A stretch of 64,000 bases of DNA from Mycobacterium sp. ENV421. Lineage in GTDB: Bacteria; Actinomycetota; Actinomycetes; Mycobacteriales; Mycobacteriaceae. Both the position numbers and the translations under genes were made by a program. Under the pieces are notes generated by a model, which did no database searches, had not been told where the DNA came from, and saw only the letters and a program-made list of their open reading frames with translations. Positions 26,568 to 34,874 of the stretch are shown piece after piece (the first letter of the stretch is position 1; each line of letters starts with the position of its first letter). The stretch spans positions 82,135-146,134 of the forward strand of contig NZ_PDHO01000014.1 in assembly GCF_002887815.1 (NCBI RefSeq). Reading direction: 5' to 3'.

Positions 26568-27380
26568 TCATCGCCCGGTGAAGCCGGGTGTGCGCTTCTC
26601 TCGAAATGCCGCCAGGCCCTCTTTGAAGTCTGATGTCCGGCAAGACAATTCGAGGTTGAACAACTCCTGGGTCATGGCCTGGTTCAGGGTGGCGTGCTGG
26701 CTGTGGTTGATGGCCTGCTTGGCCAGGCCGATCGCGACCGTGGGACCGGACGCCAGCCGGTCCAGCAGGGCGGCCACGGTGGCCTCGAGGTCGGAATCCG
26801 CGACGCTGCGGTGGATCAGGCCCCACTGCGCGGCGGTCGCAGCCTCGATCTTCTCGCCGAGCAGCAGCATCTCCTTGGCGCGGGCGACACCCACCAGTCG
26901 GGGCAACAGCCACGTCGCGCCGGAGTCCGGGCTGAAGCCGCGGGCCACGAACGGTTCCCAGAACACCGCGCCGGCGGCGGCCACCGTGAAGTCGGCCGCC
27001 AGCGCCAGGTTGCAGCCCATGCCTGCGGCCCAGCCGCGGACCGTGCACACGACCGGCAGGTGCAGCGTGTGAATGAGTTCGATGGCGCGGTGCGCGGTGT
27101 GCGGGACGCGGCGGACCAGATCGCCGGTGCGGGGGCGCTGCCCCCCACTGTTGGAGCCGACCCAGTCCACACCGGCGCAGAAGTCCGACCCGGCTCCGCT
27201 CAGATGCACCGCGCGCAACTCGTCGTCACTGGCCGCGGCGACCAGTGCGTTGTTCAGGGAGTCGATCATGCTGGGGCTCAGGGAATTACGGCGGCCCGGG
27301 CGATCGAGCAGGATGTGCAGCACCGAACCATCGCGTGATGTGGTCACTACACCGTCGGCCGATCGGGCCTCGTCACCCAC
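26568..27380 (-). CDS. Enoyl-CoA hydratase/isomerase family protein (crotonase)
   Basis: A 270-aa crotonase with FCAGVDWVG and GWAAGMGCNLALAADF oxyanion segments and a normal C-terminus (FKEGLAAFREKRTPGF). The GTG at 27380 is the start, with GGAG six bases upstream. The frame stays open further upstream but that part overlaps the divergent regulator and has no coding character. It is the first gene of the leftward six-gene operon (three crotonases, two acyl-CoA synthetases, MDMPI-like protein), divergent from the GntR gene at 27471. Confidence 0.9.
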   Translation of the reverse strand: MGDEARSADGVVTTSRDGSVLHILLDRPGRRNSLSPSMIDSLNNALVAAASDDELRAVHLSGAGSDFCAGVDWVGSNSGGQRPRTGDLVRRVPHTAHRAIELIHTLHLPVVCTVRGWAAGMGCNLALAADFTVAAAGAVFWEPFVARGFSPDSGATWLLPRLVGVARAKEMLLLGEKIEAATAAQWGLIHRSVADSDLEATVAALLDRLASGPTVAIGLAKQAINHSQHATLNQAMTQELFNLELSCRTSDFKEGLAAFREKRTPGFTGR

Positions 27381-27424
27381 CGAAAACTCCGCCCTTCGCG
27401 ACTTTACGGATAGCCCAACAGTAG

Positions 27425-27446
27425 TGCTATCTTGTACAAGATAGCA
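27425..27446. promoter_or_regulatory. Perfect 22-bp palindrome (candidate FCD/GntR operator)
   Basis: Arms TGCTATCTTGT and ACAAGATAGCA are exact reverse complements with no spacer. The core TTGTACAA fits the general TnGTnnnACnA style of FadR-like GntR operators. It lies in the 90-bp divergent promoter between the crotonase operon (start 27380) and the GntR gene (start 27471), so autoregulation plus control of both operons is likely. Confidence 0.75.
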
Positions 27447-27470
27447 AGGATGGCGTGGCGAGGGGAGTCG

Positions 27471-28244
27471 ATGGCAGCCGTTCCGCGTATCCGCCAGCCC
27501 CGCGTCGCCGACATCGTCGCGTCGCGGCTGCGTGACGACATTCTCTCCGGCCGACTGCGGGAAGGTGATGTCCTGCCGTCCCAGGAAAGCCTGTTCACCG
27601 AGTTCGGCGTCAGCCCACCCGCTTTGCGCGAGGCGATTCACATCCTCGAGGTCGACGGTCTGGTGTCGGTGCGGCGCGGCAACATGGGCGGTGCCGTGGT
27701 GCATCTGCCGTCGGCTGACCGCACCGCCCACATGATCAGCATGGTGCTGCAGTCACGCTCGTCCACCCCGGCCGATGTCAGCGGGGCGCTGATGCATCTG
27801 GAGCCGATCTGTGCGGGGATGTGTGCGGCCCGAGAAGACCGCATGAGCGAAGTCGTGCCGTATCTGCAGGACGAAATCGACCGTCAGGAAGAGCAGTTCG
27901 ATGACAGCTCGCAGTACGTTCCCAATGCCCGTCGATTTCACGAGGCTCTGGTGTCCCGATGCGGCAACGAGCCGATGATTCTGTTGATCGGCTCGCTCGA
28001 GCTGATCTGGTCGGCTCACGAGTCCTCGGTATGGAGCGATGAACCGGACCCGATGCGGCACAAGACCATGCGAGCCGCACTCAGCGACCATCAGAAGATG
28101 CTGGCCGCGATCCGTGACGGCAACGCCGAGCGGGCGGTCCGGCTGGCCCAGGATCATCTGGCCGCCGCTCGCCGCAACACCCTGGCCTTCGGTCGGGACA
28201 GAACCATTGAGGCCAAGCTCATTTCGAATCCGGACCCCAGGTGA
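27471..28244 (+). CDS. FadR-like GntR family regulator with FCD domain
   Basis: A 257-aa regulator with a GntR winged helix (about 8-78; SQESLFTEFGVSPPALREAIHIL) and an FCD domain with metal-ligand pattern (ARRFHEALV ... SDHQKMLAAIRDG). ATG 27471 has GGGGAG at good spacing; upstream in-frame starts would overlap the palindrome. It is the first gene of an operon with a crotonase and a thiolase (28255, 29206). It probably represses both flanking operons through the palindrome at 27425 and senses an acyl-CoA. Confidence 0.92.
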   Translation: MAAVPRIRQPRVADIVASRLRDDILSGRLREGDVLPSQESLFTEFGVSPPALREAIHILEVDGLVSVRRGNMGGAVVHLPSADRTAHMISMVLQSRSSTPADVSGALMHLEPICAGMCAAREDRMSEVVPYLQDEIDRQEEQFDDSSQYVPNARRFHEALVSRCGNEPMILLIGSLELIWSAHESSVWSDEPDPMRHKTMRAALSDHQKMLAAIRDGNAERAVRLAQDHLAAARRNTLAFGRDRTIEAKLISNPDPR

Positions 28245-28254
28245 GGAACCGACC

Positions 28255-29133
28255 ATGACCGACGACAACCGTGTGCTGTTCGAGGTGGACCGCGAGAAGC
28301 GCATTGCGACCATCACGCTGAACAACCCCGCCCAGCGCAACTCCTACGACGCGGCGATGCGCGAAACCGTCGGCCGCTACCTGGATGTCGTCGCTGAGGA
28401 CGACGACATCACAGTCGTGCTGTTGCGCGGCGCCGAAGGTGTGTTCTCCACGGGCGCGAACATGAACAATGCCTACGGCTGGTACGGCGATAAGTCGGAG
28501 GAGCAGACTTCCTCCTCCGGGCGCCGCCCCAGTCAACGCCGCCGACTCACGGTGGACCGCAAGTCATTCGGCTTCTACCACAACCTGATGGGCTTTCCGA
28601 AGGTGACGATTGGTGAGATCAGCGGCTACGCACTCGGCGGTGGTTTCGAGATGGCGTTGATGACCGACATCTCGGTCATCGCCCGTGACACCAAGATCGG
28701 GATGCCGGCCACCCGCTTCCTCGGGCCTGCGCTCGGCGGCCTGCACATGTTCTTTCATCGGCTCGGTCCGGTGCTGGCCCGACGGCTGTTGCTGACCGGT
28801 GACACGATCACCGCCGGCGACGTCGAGCACCTCGGCGTCTTCACCGAGACGTGCGACGCCGGGTCGGTGACGGCGCGGGCCCGGTACTGGGCCGAGAAGG
28901 CGGCCAAGATGCCTGCCGACGGTGTGGTCATCGCCAAGGAAGCCTTCCGGCTGGTCGAGCAGAGCCAGGCCTACCAGGGGGAGGAAGTGGCCAGCTATCT
29001 GTTCCACGCATACGGCACCAACCTGCAGTTCGCGCCTGGGGAGTTCAACTTCGTCAAGACCCGGGCGCAGGTCGGCACCAAAGAGGCGTTCCGGCTGCGT
29101 GACCAACACTTCCACGTGCCTGAGCCAAAGTGA
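28255..29133 (+). CDS. Enoyl-CoA hydratase/isomerase family protein (crotonase), long form
   Basis: A 292-aa crotonase, about 30 residues longer than its paralogues. The extra length is a charged insertion after the first oxyanion segment (about 80-105; EEQTSSSGRRPSQRRR). Oxyanion segments are FSTGANMN and GYALGGGFEMALMTDI. ATG 28255 is preceded by GAGGAA. The gene lies 10 bp after the GntR stop and 72 bp before a thiolase, so a joint role in one beta-oxidation turn is likely. Confidence 0.88.
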   Translation: MTDDNRVLFEVDREKRIATITLNNPAQRNSYDAAMRETVGRYLDVVAEDDDITVVLLRGAEGVFSTGANMNNAYGWYGDKSEEQTSSSGRRPSQRRRLTVDRKSFGFYHNLMGFPKVTIGEISGYALGGGFEMALMTDISVIARDTKIGMPATRFLGPALGGLHMFFHRLGPVLARRLLLTGDTITAGDVEHLGVFTETCDAGSVTARARYWAEKAAKMPADGVVIAKEAFRLVEQSQAYQGEEVASYLFHAYGTNLQFAPGEFNFVKTRAQVGTKEAFRLRDQHFHVPEPK

Positions 29134-29205
29134 CGTGTACCACTTACCGCTGGCAATACACATTCTGCTACTTTTGTAACGTCTCAACGTCGAAGCGAGG
29201 TCGTC

Positions 29206-30381
29206 ATGCCTGAACCAGTCATCGTCGGTGCCGTCCGGACCGCGATCGGTCGTTCCTTCAAGGGGACGCTGGTCAACACCCCGCCCGAAGTGCTTCTGGG
29301 CGCCGTGCTGCCCGAGGTGGTTCGCCGCGCAGGCGTCGACCCGAACGCCATCGATGACATCATCATCGCCGAATCGCATTACGGCGGCGGCGATCTCGCC
29401 CGTTACTGCGCTCTGGTCGCGGGCTTCGAGAACGTACCGGGCCAGGCCGTCAACCGGCACTGCGCGGGGAGCCTGACCGCCATCGGCAACGCCTCGGCAC
29501 AGATCGGCTCCGGCATGGAGAAGGTACTCGTCGCCGGTGGTGTGCAGTCGCTGTCGATGACGCCGCTGATGAACCAGCGCATCCCCGGCCCGGAACTGAA
29601 GTTCGAGGAGCGCTGGCTGCCCCCGATCCATGTCGAGACCCCGGATGCCCCGGCCCGCGACATGTCGATCACGGTCGGCTGGAACACCGCGCAGTCCTAC
29701 GGCATCAGCCGCCAGCAGCTCGACGAATGGGCCGCGCGCAGCCACCAGCGTGCTGTCGCCGCCCAGGATGCCGGCAAGTTCGCCGACGAGATCATCCCGC
29801 TGAAGGTGGAGCAGTTCGACGGCTCGGTCACCGAGTTCGCCGTCGACGAGCACCCGCGCCGTGACACCACCGTCGAGAAGCTGGCCGGCCTGAAGGTGCT
29901 GCACCCGGAGATCGAGGGCTTCTCGATCACCGCAGGCAACAGCAGCGGCACCAACGACGCGGCTGCCGCCGTCACCCTGACCGACCGCGACTACGCGAGC
30001 GCCAACGGACTCGACGTCATGGCCACGGTGAAGGCGTGGGGAGCTGCCGGTGTGCCCGCTCGCGACACCGGCCTCGGCGCGGTCGCGGCGATCGGCAAGG
30101 TGCTCGACCGGGCCGGCCTCACGCCGTCTGATGTGGCGCTGTGGGAGATCAACGAGGCCTTCGCCTCGGTACCGATCGCGGCCTGCAAGGAGTACGGCAT
30201 CGACGAGGAACTGGTGAACTTCTCCGGCAGCGGTTGCAGCCTCGGCCACCCGATCGCGGCGTCCGGCGCCCGGATGATCACCACGCTGATCTATGAGCTG
30301 CGCCGTCGCGGCGGTGGCATCGGCGTCGCGGCGATGTGCGCGGGCGGCGGCCAGGGCGGCGCGGTCGTCATCGAGGTCTGA
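29206..30381 (+). CDS. Thiolase (acetyl-CoA C-acyltransferase)
   Basis: A 391-aa thiolase with acylating cysteine C86 (NRHCAGSLTAIG), NEAFASV, GHPIAASGAR and CAGGGQG loops, all catalytically complete. A 72-bp gap upstream is AT-richer than its surroundings (29140-29185) and may hold its own promoter, though I see no clear operator. Downstream, a long hairpin (30386-30443) separates it from the convergent TetR gene. It probably ends a beta-oxidation cycle fed by the crotonases of this module. Confidence 0.94.
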   Translation: MPEPVIVGAVRTAIGRSFKGTLVNTPPEVLLGAVLPEVVRRAGVDPNAIDDIIIAESHYGGGDLARYCALVAGFENVPGQAVNRHCAGSLTAIGNASAQIGSGMEKVLVAGGVQSLSMTPLMNQRIPGPELKFEERWLPPIHVETPDAPARDMSITVGWNTAQSYGISRQQLDEWAARSHQRAVAAQDAGKFADEIIPLKVEQFDGSVTEFAVDEHPRRDTTVEKLAGLKVLHPEIEGFSITAGNSSGTNDAAAAVTLTDRDYASANGLDVMATVKAWGAAGVPARDTGLGAVAAIGKVLDRAGLTPSDVALWEINEAFASVPIAACKEYGIDEELVNFSGSGCSLGHPIAASGARMITTLIYELRRRGGGIGVAAMCAGGGQGGAVVIEV

Positions 30382-30385
30382 TACC

Positions 30386-30443
30386 CCGAGCGTCACACCA
30401 GAGTCACGCTCGGCGCCGACGGTGACTCTGGCGTCACGCTCGG
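30386..30443. terminator. Long hairpin, probable bidirectional terminator
   Basis: Two 22-nt arms (30386-30407 and 30422-30443; CCGAGCGTCACACCAGAG and its counterpart) pair with only two mismatches around a 14-nt loop that itself holds CGGCGCCG. It sits between the convergent thiolase (stop 30381) and TetR (stop 30451) genes. There is no T-tract, as is usual for mycobacterial terminators. Confidence 0.7.
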
Positions 30444-30450
30444 CGGACGG

Positions 30451-31188
30451 CTAGCCCTTTCGCCGAGACTTCGGCGGTGCGGATTTCGCGCCCGCCTCGA
30501 TGAGCGCGGCCGCGTGGTCGAGGATGCACTCGAGGCCGAACTCGAAGTTTCGCTCGTCGGCGGCGCCGATCCGGTGCCCCTCGGCGCTGACTCGGGCCAG
30601 CAGCGGCGTGCTCTCGGCGGTGCCGATGATCGCGTCCTCGAGCTGGTGGGCATCCTCGTTGGCGGCCACGTTCTTTTCGTAAAGCCGGTGCAGCACAACC
30701 GAACCGCGAACATGCACCGACACCGCGGAGTAGGTGTCGAACGCGTCTTCCGCGGACAGTCCGGCCTCGACCAGACTCGTGATCGCCTTTTCGACCTCTT
30801 GCTCGCCGGCCCGTACCGCGCGGGGACTCAGCGCCGAGCGGATCAGGATCAGATCGCACAGGATCGGGTTGCCCATGAACGTCTTTCGCATCGCCCGCGC
30901 ATGGTTGGCCAGTGTCTCGCGCCAGTCGGCGGCCTCGACGTACGGCGTGGCGAACACGTACTGGCCCAGTGCGCGGTCGGTCATCGCGTTGAGCAGGTCG
31001 TCCTTCTTGCGGAAGTACCAATAGATACTGGTGACTCCAACGCCGAGGTGCTTGCCCAGCAGCGGCATGCTCAGGTTGTCGATCGACACCTGCTCGGCGA
31101 GTTCGAAGGCGCCCGCGATGATGTCGTCGGGATTGATCGACCCACGCTCGCGCCGGGGCCGCTTGGCGGCGGTCGCTGGCTTGGCCAC
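30451..31188 (-). CDS. TetR family regulator (candidate master regulator of the island)
   Basis: A 245-aa TetR with N-terminal helix-turn-helix (about 22-70; MPLLGKHLGVGVTSIYWYFRKKDDLL) and a long TetR_C domain. GTG 31188 is the start (MAKPATAAKRPRRERG, a basic N-terminal arm). The upstream 163-bp divergent region carries a copy of the TACTGTAA-N3-TTACAGTA motif (31292), with possible -10 boxes toward both this gene and the crotonase at 31352. This is the only regulator gene beside a copy of that motif, which recurs across the island, so it is the best candidate binder. That link is inference. Confidence 0.9.
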   Translation of the reverse strand: MAKPATAAKRPRRERGSINPDDIIAGAFELAEQVSIDNLSMPLLGKHLGVGVTSIYWYFRKKDDLLNAMTDRALGQYVFATPYVEAADWRETLANHARAMRKTFMGNPILCDLILIRSALSPRAVRAGEQEVEKAITSLVEAGLSAEDAFDTYSAVSVHVRGSVVLHRLYEKNVAANEDAHQLEDAIIGTAESTPLLARVSAEGHRIGAADERNFEFGLECILDHAAALIEAGAKSAPPKSRRKG

Positions 31189-31291
31189 TGCAGGTCCACC
31201 CTTCCGTTCGAGAATCAGCGGGTGGAAACCTTACCCCGAAAGTGGTGTGTGAAGCCTCGTCCCCGCTCCGGATCCGTCGGTCTCTTCCCGT

Positions 31292-31310
31292 TACTGTAAA
31301 GCCTATAGTA
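31292..31310. promoter_or_regulatory. TACTGTAA-N3-TTACAGTA operator copy at the TetR promoter
   Basis: TACTGTAA-agc-CTATAGTA matches 14 of 16 arm positions; the left arm is perfect. TATAGT on the plus strand and TACAGT on the minus strand are candidate -10 boxes for the crotonase operon and for TetR, so binding would block both. Confidence 0.65.
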
Positions 31311-31351
31311 GGTTTTACCGATACCAGCGAACCAATATGGAGGAGCCGCCG

Positions 31352-32113
31352 GTGTCGGACGCAGTTCTGCGGGAACGCCAAGGTCGGATACTGGTCATCA
31401 CGATCAACCGCCCCGAGGCCCGCAATGCGGTGAATCTCGCTGTGAGCCAAGGACTTGCCGACGCGGTCGACGAGCTCGACAGCGACCCCGACCTGACCGT
31501 CGGGGTGGTCACCGGCGCGGGCGGCAACTTCTGCTCCGGGATGGACCTCAAGGCATTCGCGGCCGGCGAGGCCGTGGCCATCCCCGGCCGGGGGATCGGC
31601 TTCACCGAGCGTCCGCCGCGCAAGCCGTTGATCGCCGCGGTCGAGGGCTACGCGGTGGCCGGCGGGACCGAGGTGGTCCTGGGCACCGACCTGGTGGTCG
31701 CGTCCACGACGGCCAGGTTCGGTATCCCCGAGGTGAAACGTGGTCTGGTGGCGGCCGGCGGCGGACTGCTGCGGCTGCCGCACCGCATCCCGTATCAGAA
31801 GGCGTTCGAGCTGGCGCTGACCGGCGAGACGTTCACCGCCGAGCAGGGCGAGGCATGGGGTTTCGTCAACGTCCTCACCGAACCGGGCGAGGCGCTGGCC
31901 GGGGCTCTCGAGCTGGCTGGGAGGATCAGCGCCAACGGGCCGCTGGCCGTCGCCGCGACCAAGGATGTGCTGCTGCAATCCGCCGACTGGAGCCAGGCGG
32001 AGATGTGGAAGAAGCAGATGGAACTGATCATTCCGGTGTTCTCCTCCAACGACGCCCGCGAAGGTGCGGTCGCGTTCGCCGAGAAGCGGGCGCCGAATTG
32101 GACCGGGACGTAA
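31352..32113 (+). CDS. Enoyl-CoA hydratase/isomerase family protein (crotonase)
   Basis: A 253-aa crotonase with FCSGMDLKAF and GYAVAGGTEVVLGTD oxyanion segments. The FGIPEVKRGLVAAGGG region carries a glutamate at the classic catalytic position, so true hydratase activity is plausible. GTG 31352 is chosen because GGAGGAG lies six bases upstream; ATG 31337 would put that site inside the gene. It begins an operon with an SDR and a DHDPS-family lyase and is divergent from TetR. Confidence 0.9.
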   Translation: MSDAVLRERQGRILVITINRPEARNAVNLAVSQGLADAVDELDSDPDLTVGVVTGAGGNFCSGMDLKAFAAGEAVAIPGRGIGFTERPPRKPLIAAVEGYAVAGGTEVVLGTDLVVASTTARFGIPEVKRGLVAAGGGLLRLPHRIPYQKAFELALTGETFTAEQGEAWGFVNVLTEPGEALAGALELAGRISANGPLAVAATKDVLLQSADWSQAEMWKKQMELIIPVFSSNDAREGAVAFAEKRAPNWTGT

Positions 32114-32125
32114 AGCCGGCGGGCC

Positions 32126-32923
32126 GTGGATCTCGGGCTCGCTGACGCCGCCGCCGTCGTGGTCGGTGGCGGCCGCGGAATGGGTTTGGCTGCCGCACGG
32201 TGTCTGGCCGACGACGGTGCGCGGATCGCGCTGATCGGCCGCACCGCGGCGGTCCTCGACACCGCAGCCCACGAGCTGAGCGCGCGGGGCAGCCCGGATG
32301 CGCTGGCAGTGGTGGCCGACACCGGCGACGATGCACAGGTTCAGCGCGCGTTCGATCACATCGGTGAGCGCTGGGGCGGACAGCTCAACATTCTGATCAA
32401 CGCGGTAGGGCCAAGTGTGCAAGGCACTTTCGACGATCTGACCGACGCGCAGTGGCGCACTGCGATCGACGAGGGCGCGATGGGCATGGTGCGCTGCGTG
32501 CGTGCCGCGTTGCCGCTGCTGCGGGCCGCGGACTGGGCGCGCATCGTCAACTTCGCCGCCCAGTCGACGCAGCGGCAAAGCGCGCGACTGGCGGCCTACA
32601 CCGCGGCCAAGGCAATGGTCACCAGCGTCTCCAAGAATTTGTCGCTGCATCTTGCCCGCGACGAGATCCTGGTGAACGTCGTCTCGCCGGGAAGTATCGC
32701 GTCCGAGGCGCTCACCGGCTGGGCCGAATCCGTCGGCGTCGACGGCTCCGACCCCTATGCGCTGATGGCCGCCATCGACGAGCATTTCGGGCATCCGGCC
32801 CACCTTCCACGCGCGGGGCTGCCCGACGAAATCGGGCCCGTCGTCGCCTTTCTGGCGTCGAGACGCAATTCGTACATGACCGGGGCCAACGTCAACGTCG
32901 ATGGCGGAAGCGATTTCACCTGA
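32126..32923 (+). CDS. SDR family oxidoreductase
   Basis: A 265-aa SDR with a slightly unusual cofactor loop GGGRGMG (14-20) and catalytic Y158/K162 (AAYTAAKAM); the serine is probably at about 147 (AAQST). The NNAG motif reads NAVG (92-95), which is a departure from the family norm. GTG 32126 is 12 bp after the crotonase stop. Together with the crotonase it could perform the hydration and oxidation steps of one beta-oxidation turn. Confidence 0.88.
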   Translation: MDLGLADAAAVVVGGGRGMGLAAARCLADDGARIALIGRTAAVLDTAAHELSARGSPDALAVVADTGDDAQVQRAFDHIGERWGGQLNILINAVGPSVQGTFDDLTDAQWRTAIDEGAMGMVRCVRAALPLLRAADWARIVNFAAQSTQRQSARLAAYTAAKAMVTSVSKNLSLHLARDEILVNVVSPGSIASEALTGWAESVGVDGSDPYALMAAIDEHFGHPAHLPRAGLPDEIGPVVAFLASRRNSYMTGANVNVDGGSDFT

Positions 32924-32932
32924 GGAGCAGTG

Positions 32933-33940
32933 ATGGCCAGAGCGCGGGAAGCCCGGGACTGGGCGCGTACCGGACTGCACGGAATCGGCAACAGTCTCTA
33001 CACCCCGTTCTCCGGAACCGACGGTGACGACATCGACTGGGACGCCTATCGCACACTGGTGCGCTACTGCGTCGGTGAGCTGCGGCACCCGATGCTGTGG
33101 TGCACCAGCGGTATCGCCGAATTCTGGTCGCTGACCCTTGACGAGCGAAAGCGGTTGCTGGAGACCGCCATCGAGGAGGGACGCCGGGTCAACCCCGACG
33201 TCGTCATCCAAGCCTGCACCGCGGCGACGGCTGCCAAGGACTGTCTGGAGCTCACTCGGCATGCCCAGGAAGCCGGTGCCGACATCGTCTACATCCAGAC
33301 GCCGATGATGGAGACCCACGGGGGAGCGGGCGTTCTACGGTTCTTCAGATACATCGCCGATCGCACCGATATCGCACTGGGAATGTTCAACTCGCCGTCG
33401 TCGGGCTATGTGCTGACGCCGGCGGAGGGGGCGCGCATCTACGCCGAGATTCCCGCGGTGTGCGCGACGAAGGAAGGCGCGTTCCGCCCGGGCAGCAGCC
33501 GGCTGTTGCACGAGCTGGCACCGGGTCTGGTCATCTGGGAATGCGATCTGACCGTCTACCGCGCGGGCTGGTTGCGGGCAGGCATCGTCGGTCCTGCGCA
33601 GCTGGGCACCGCGGGCTATCTGCACGAGACCCCGCAGCGGCCGATCATCTCCGAATTCTGGGAGCTGGTGTGGGCCGACAAACTCGTCGAGGCGATGGAC
33701 TACGCCGAGAAGTCCGGGCTCGACCAGTTCGGCATCGACATGGGCAACTGGTTCACCTGTTACCCGGGCCGTCCCGACTACTTCACCCACTGGGGAAGTG
33801 CCTTCAAGTACGCCGCCTCGCTGCTCGGATTGCCGATCGGCGACTATCCCCATTCGCGCCCGCCGCAGACCGAATTGCCCGAGGCTGGAAAGGCTCAGAT
33901 CGAGCAGGCCTACCAGCGACTCGGTCTGCTTGAACACTGA
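32933..33940 (+). CDS. Dihydrodipicolinate synthase (DHDPS/NAL) family lyase
   Basis: A 335-aa (beta/alpha)8 class I aldolase-family protein. The Schiff-base lysine is K180 in CATKEGAF and the pyruvate-carboxylate pocket is replaced by CTSGIAEFW (57-65), where DHDPS has GTTGE. The conserved tyrosine of the YxxP loop is missing (IQTPMM, 121-126). It is therefore not a lysine-biosynthesis enzyme. By relatives it may be a hydratase-aldolase or retro-aldolase acting on a catabolic intermediate. ATG 32933 has GAGGAG upstream. It closes the crotonase-SDR operon. Confidence 0.82.
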   Translation: MARAREARDWARTGLHGIGNSLYTPFSGTDGDDIDWDAYRTLVRYCVGELRHPMLWCTSGIAEFWSLTLDERKRLLETAIEEGRRVNPDVVIQACTAATAAKDCLELTRHAQEAGADIVYIQTPMMETHGGAGVLRFFRYIADRTDIALGMFNSPSSGYVLTPAEGARIYAEIPAVCATKEGAFRPGSSRLLHELAPGLVIWECDLTVYRAGWLRAGIVGPAQLGTAGYLHETPQRPIISEFWELVWADKLVEAMDYAEKSGLDQFGIDMGNWFTCYPGRPDYFTHWGSAFKYAASLLGLPIGDYPHSRPPQTELPEAGKAQIEQAYQRLGLLEH

Positions 33941-33953
33941 TTGCGGAAGGTGA

Positions 33954-33972
33954 TACCGATAGGTGTACAGTA
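33954..33972. promoter_or_regulatory. Degenerate copy of the TACTGTAA-N3-TTACAGTA operator
   Basis: TACCGATA-ggt-GTACAGTA matches 12 of 16 arm positions. TACAGT is a possible -10 box for the long operon that starts at 34019. Weakest member of the set; supported mainly by position. Confidence 0.4.
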
Positions 33973-34018
33973 TGGACGTATTCGCATGTTGTCGCGCCGT
34001 TCTTGGAGGTACCGGTAG

Positions 34019-34861
34019 GTGACCGACACCCACGCTCATCTCACCGCGAATCCCGCTGCGGCCGAGCCGGTTCTGTACGAGGTTCTCGACAGCGGGGTCG
34101 CGGTCCTGACGTTCAACCGTCCGGAGCGGATGAACGGCTGGGGCGGTGGGCTGGCCGCCGGGTTCTACGCGGGCATGGACGCCGCCGACGCCGACCCCGA
34201 TGTCCGTGCGATCGTCGTCACGGGCAGCGGGCGGGCGTTCTGCGCCGGGGCCGACATGGGCGACCTGTCGTCGATCAGTTCGGCCAGCGTCGACACCGCC
34301 GGCGAAGCCGACCTGACCAAGATGGTGGGGGAGCGGCACCCGCTGTTCGTCACGACCGTGCGCAAGCCGGTCATCGCCGCGATCAACGGTGCCTGCGCCG
34401 GCATCGGGCTGACCCAGGCGCTGATGTGCGATATCCGACTCGCCGCTGCCGGGGCGAAATTCACCACCTCGTTCGTCCGCCGCGGGCTGATCGCCGAGTA
34501 CGGAATCTCGTGGATCCTGCCCAAAGTGGTCGGCTGGGGTGCGGCGCTCGATCTGCTGATGAGCGGCCGGGTGTTCTACGCCGAGGAGGCGTTCGAACTC
34601 GGCATGGTCAAAGAAGTCGTCGCACCCGATGAGTTGCTCGGCCGCGCAATCGAATACGCGGAAGACATCGCGGCCAACTGCGCGCCGAGTTCACTGGCCG
34701 TCATCAAGCGTCAGGTTTACGGCGACGCGCTGCGCGAGGCCGCCGACGCCAGCGGTCGGGCCGAGGCGCTGATGCACGAATCCATGCAACGCCCCGATTT
34801 CATCGAGGGCATCACCGCGTTCTTCGAGAAGCGGCCGCCGAACTTCCCGCCCCTGACGTGA
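34019..34861 (+). CDS. Enoyl-CoA hydratase/isomerase family protein (crotonase)
   Basis: A 280-aa crotonase with FCAGADMGDL and GACAGIGLTQALMCDIRLA oxyanion segments and LIAEYGISWILPK, which places a glutamate near the second catalytic position. GTG 34019 is preceded by GGAGG at nine bases. It begins the longest operon of the island: crotonase, amidohydrolase, acyl-CoA synthetase, amidohydrolase, two acyl-CoA dehydrogenases, amidohydrolase, acyl-CoA dehydrogenase and P450 (34019-44501). Confidence 0.9.
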   Translation: MTDTHAHLTANPAAAEPVLYEVLDSGVAVLTFNRPERMNGWGGGLAAGFYAGMDAADADPDVRAIVVTGSGRAFCAGADMGDLSSISSASVDTAGEADLTKMVGERHPLFVTTVRKPVIAAINGACAGIGLTQALMCDIRLAAAGAKFTTSFVRRGLIAEYGISWILPKVVGWGAALDLLMSGRVFYAEEAFELGMVKEVVAPDELLGRAIEYAEDIAANCAPSSLAVIKRQVYGDALREAADASGRAEALMHESMQRPDFIEGITAFFEKRPPNFPPLT

Positions 34862-34874
34862 GAGGACGACACCG

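Noticed and set aside
28564..30396. A 610-codon minus-strand open frame
   Set aside because: It is antisense to the crotonase and the complete thiolase; no domain visible.
30434..33319. A 961-codon minus-strand open frame
   Set aside because: It runs antisense to the crotonase, SDR and lyase genes and has the Arg/His/Gly-rich, motif-free composition of a GC-rich shadow frame; the real TetR gene is in another frame.
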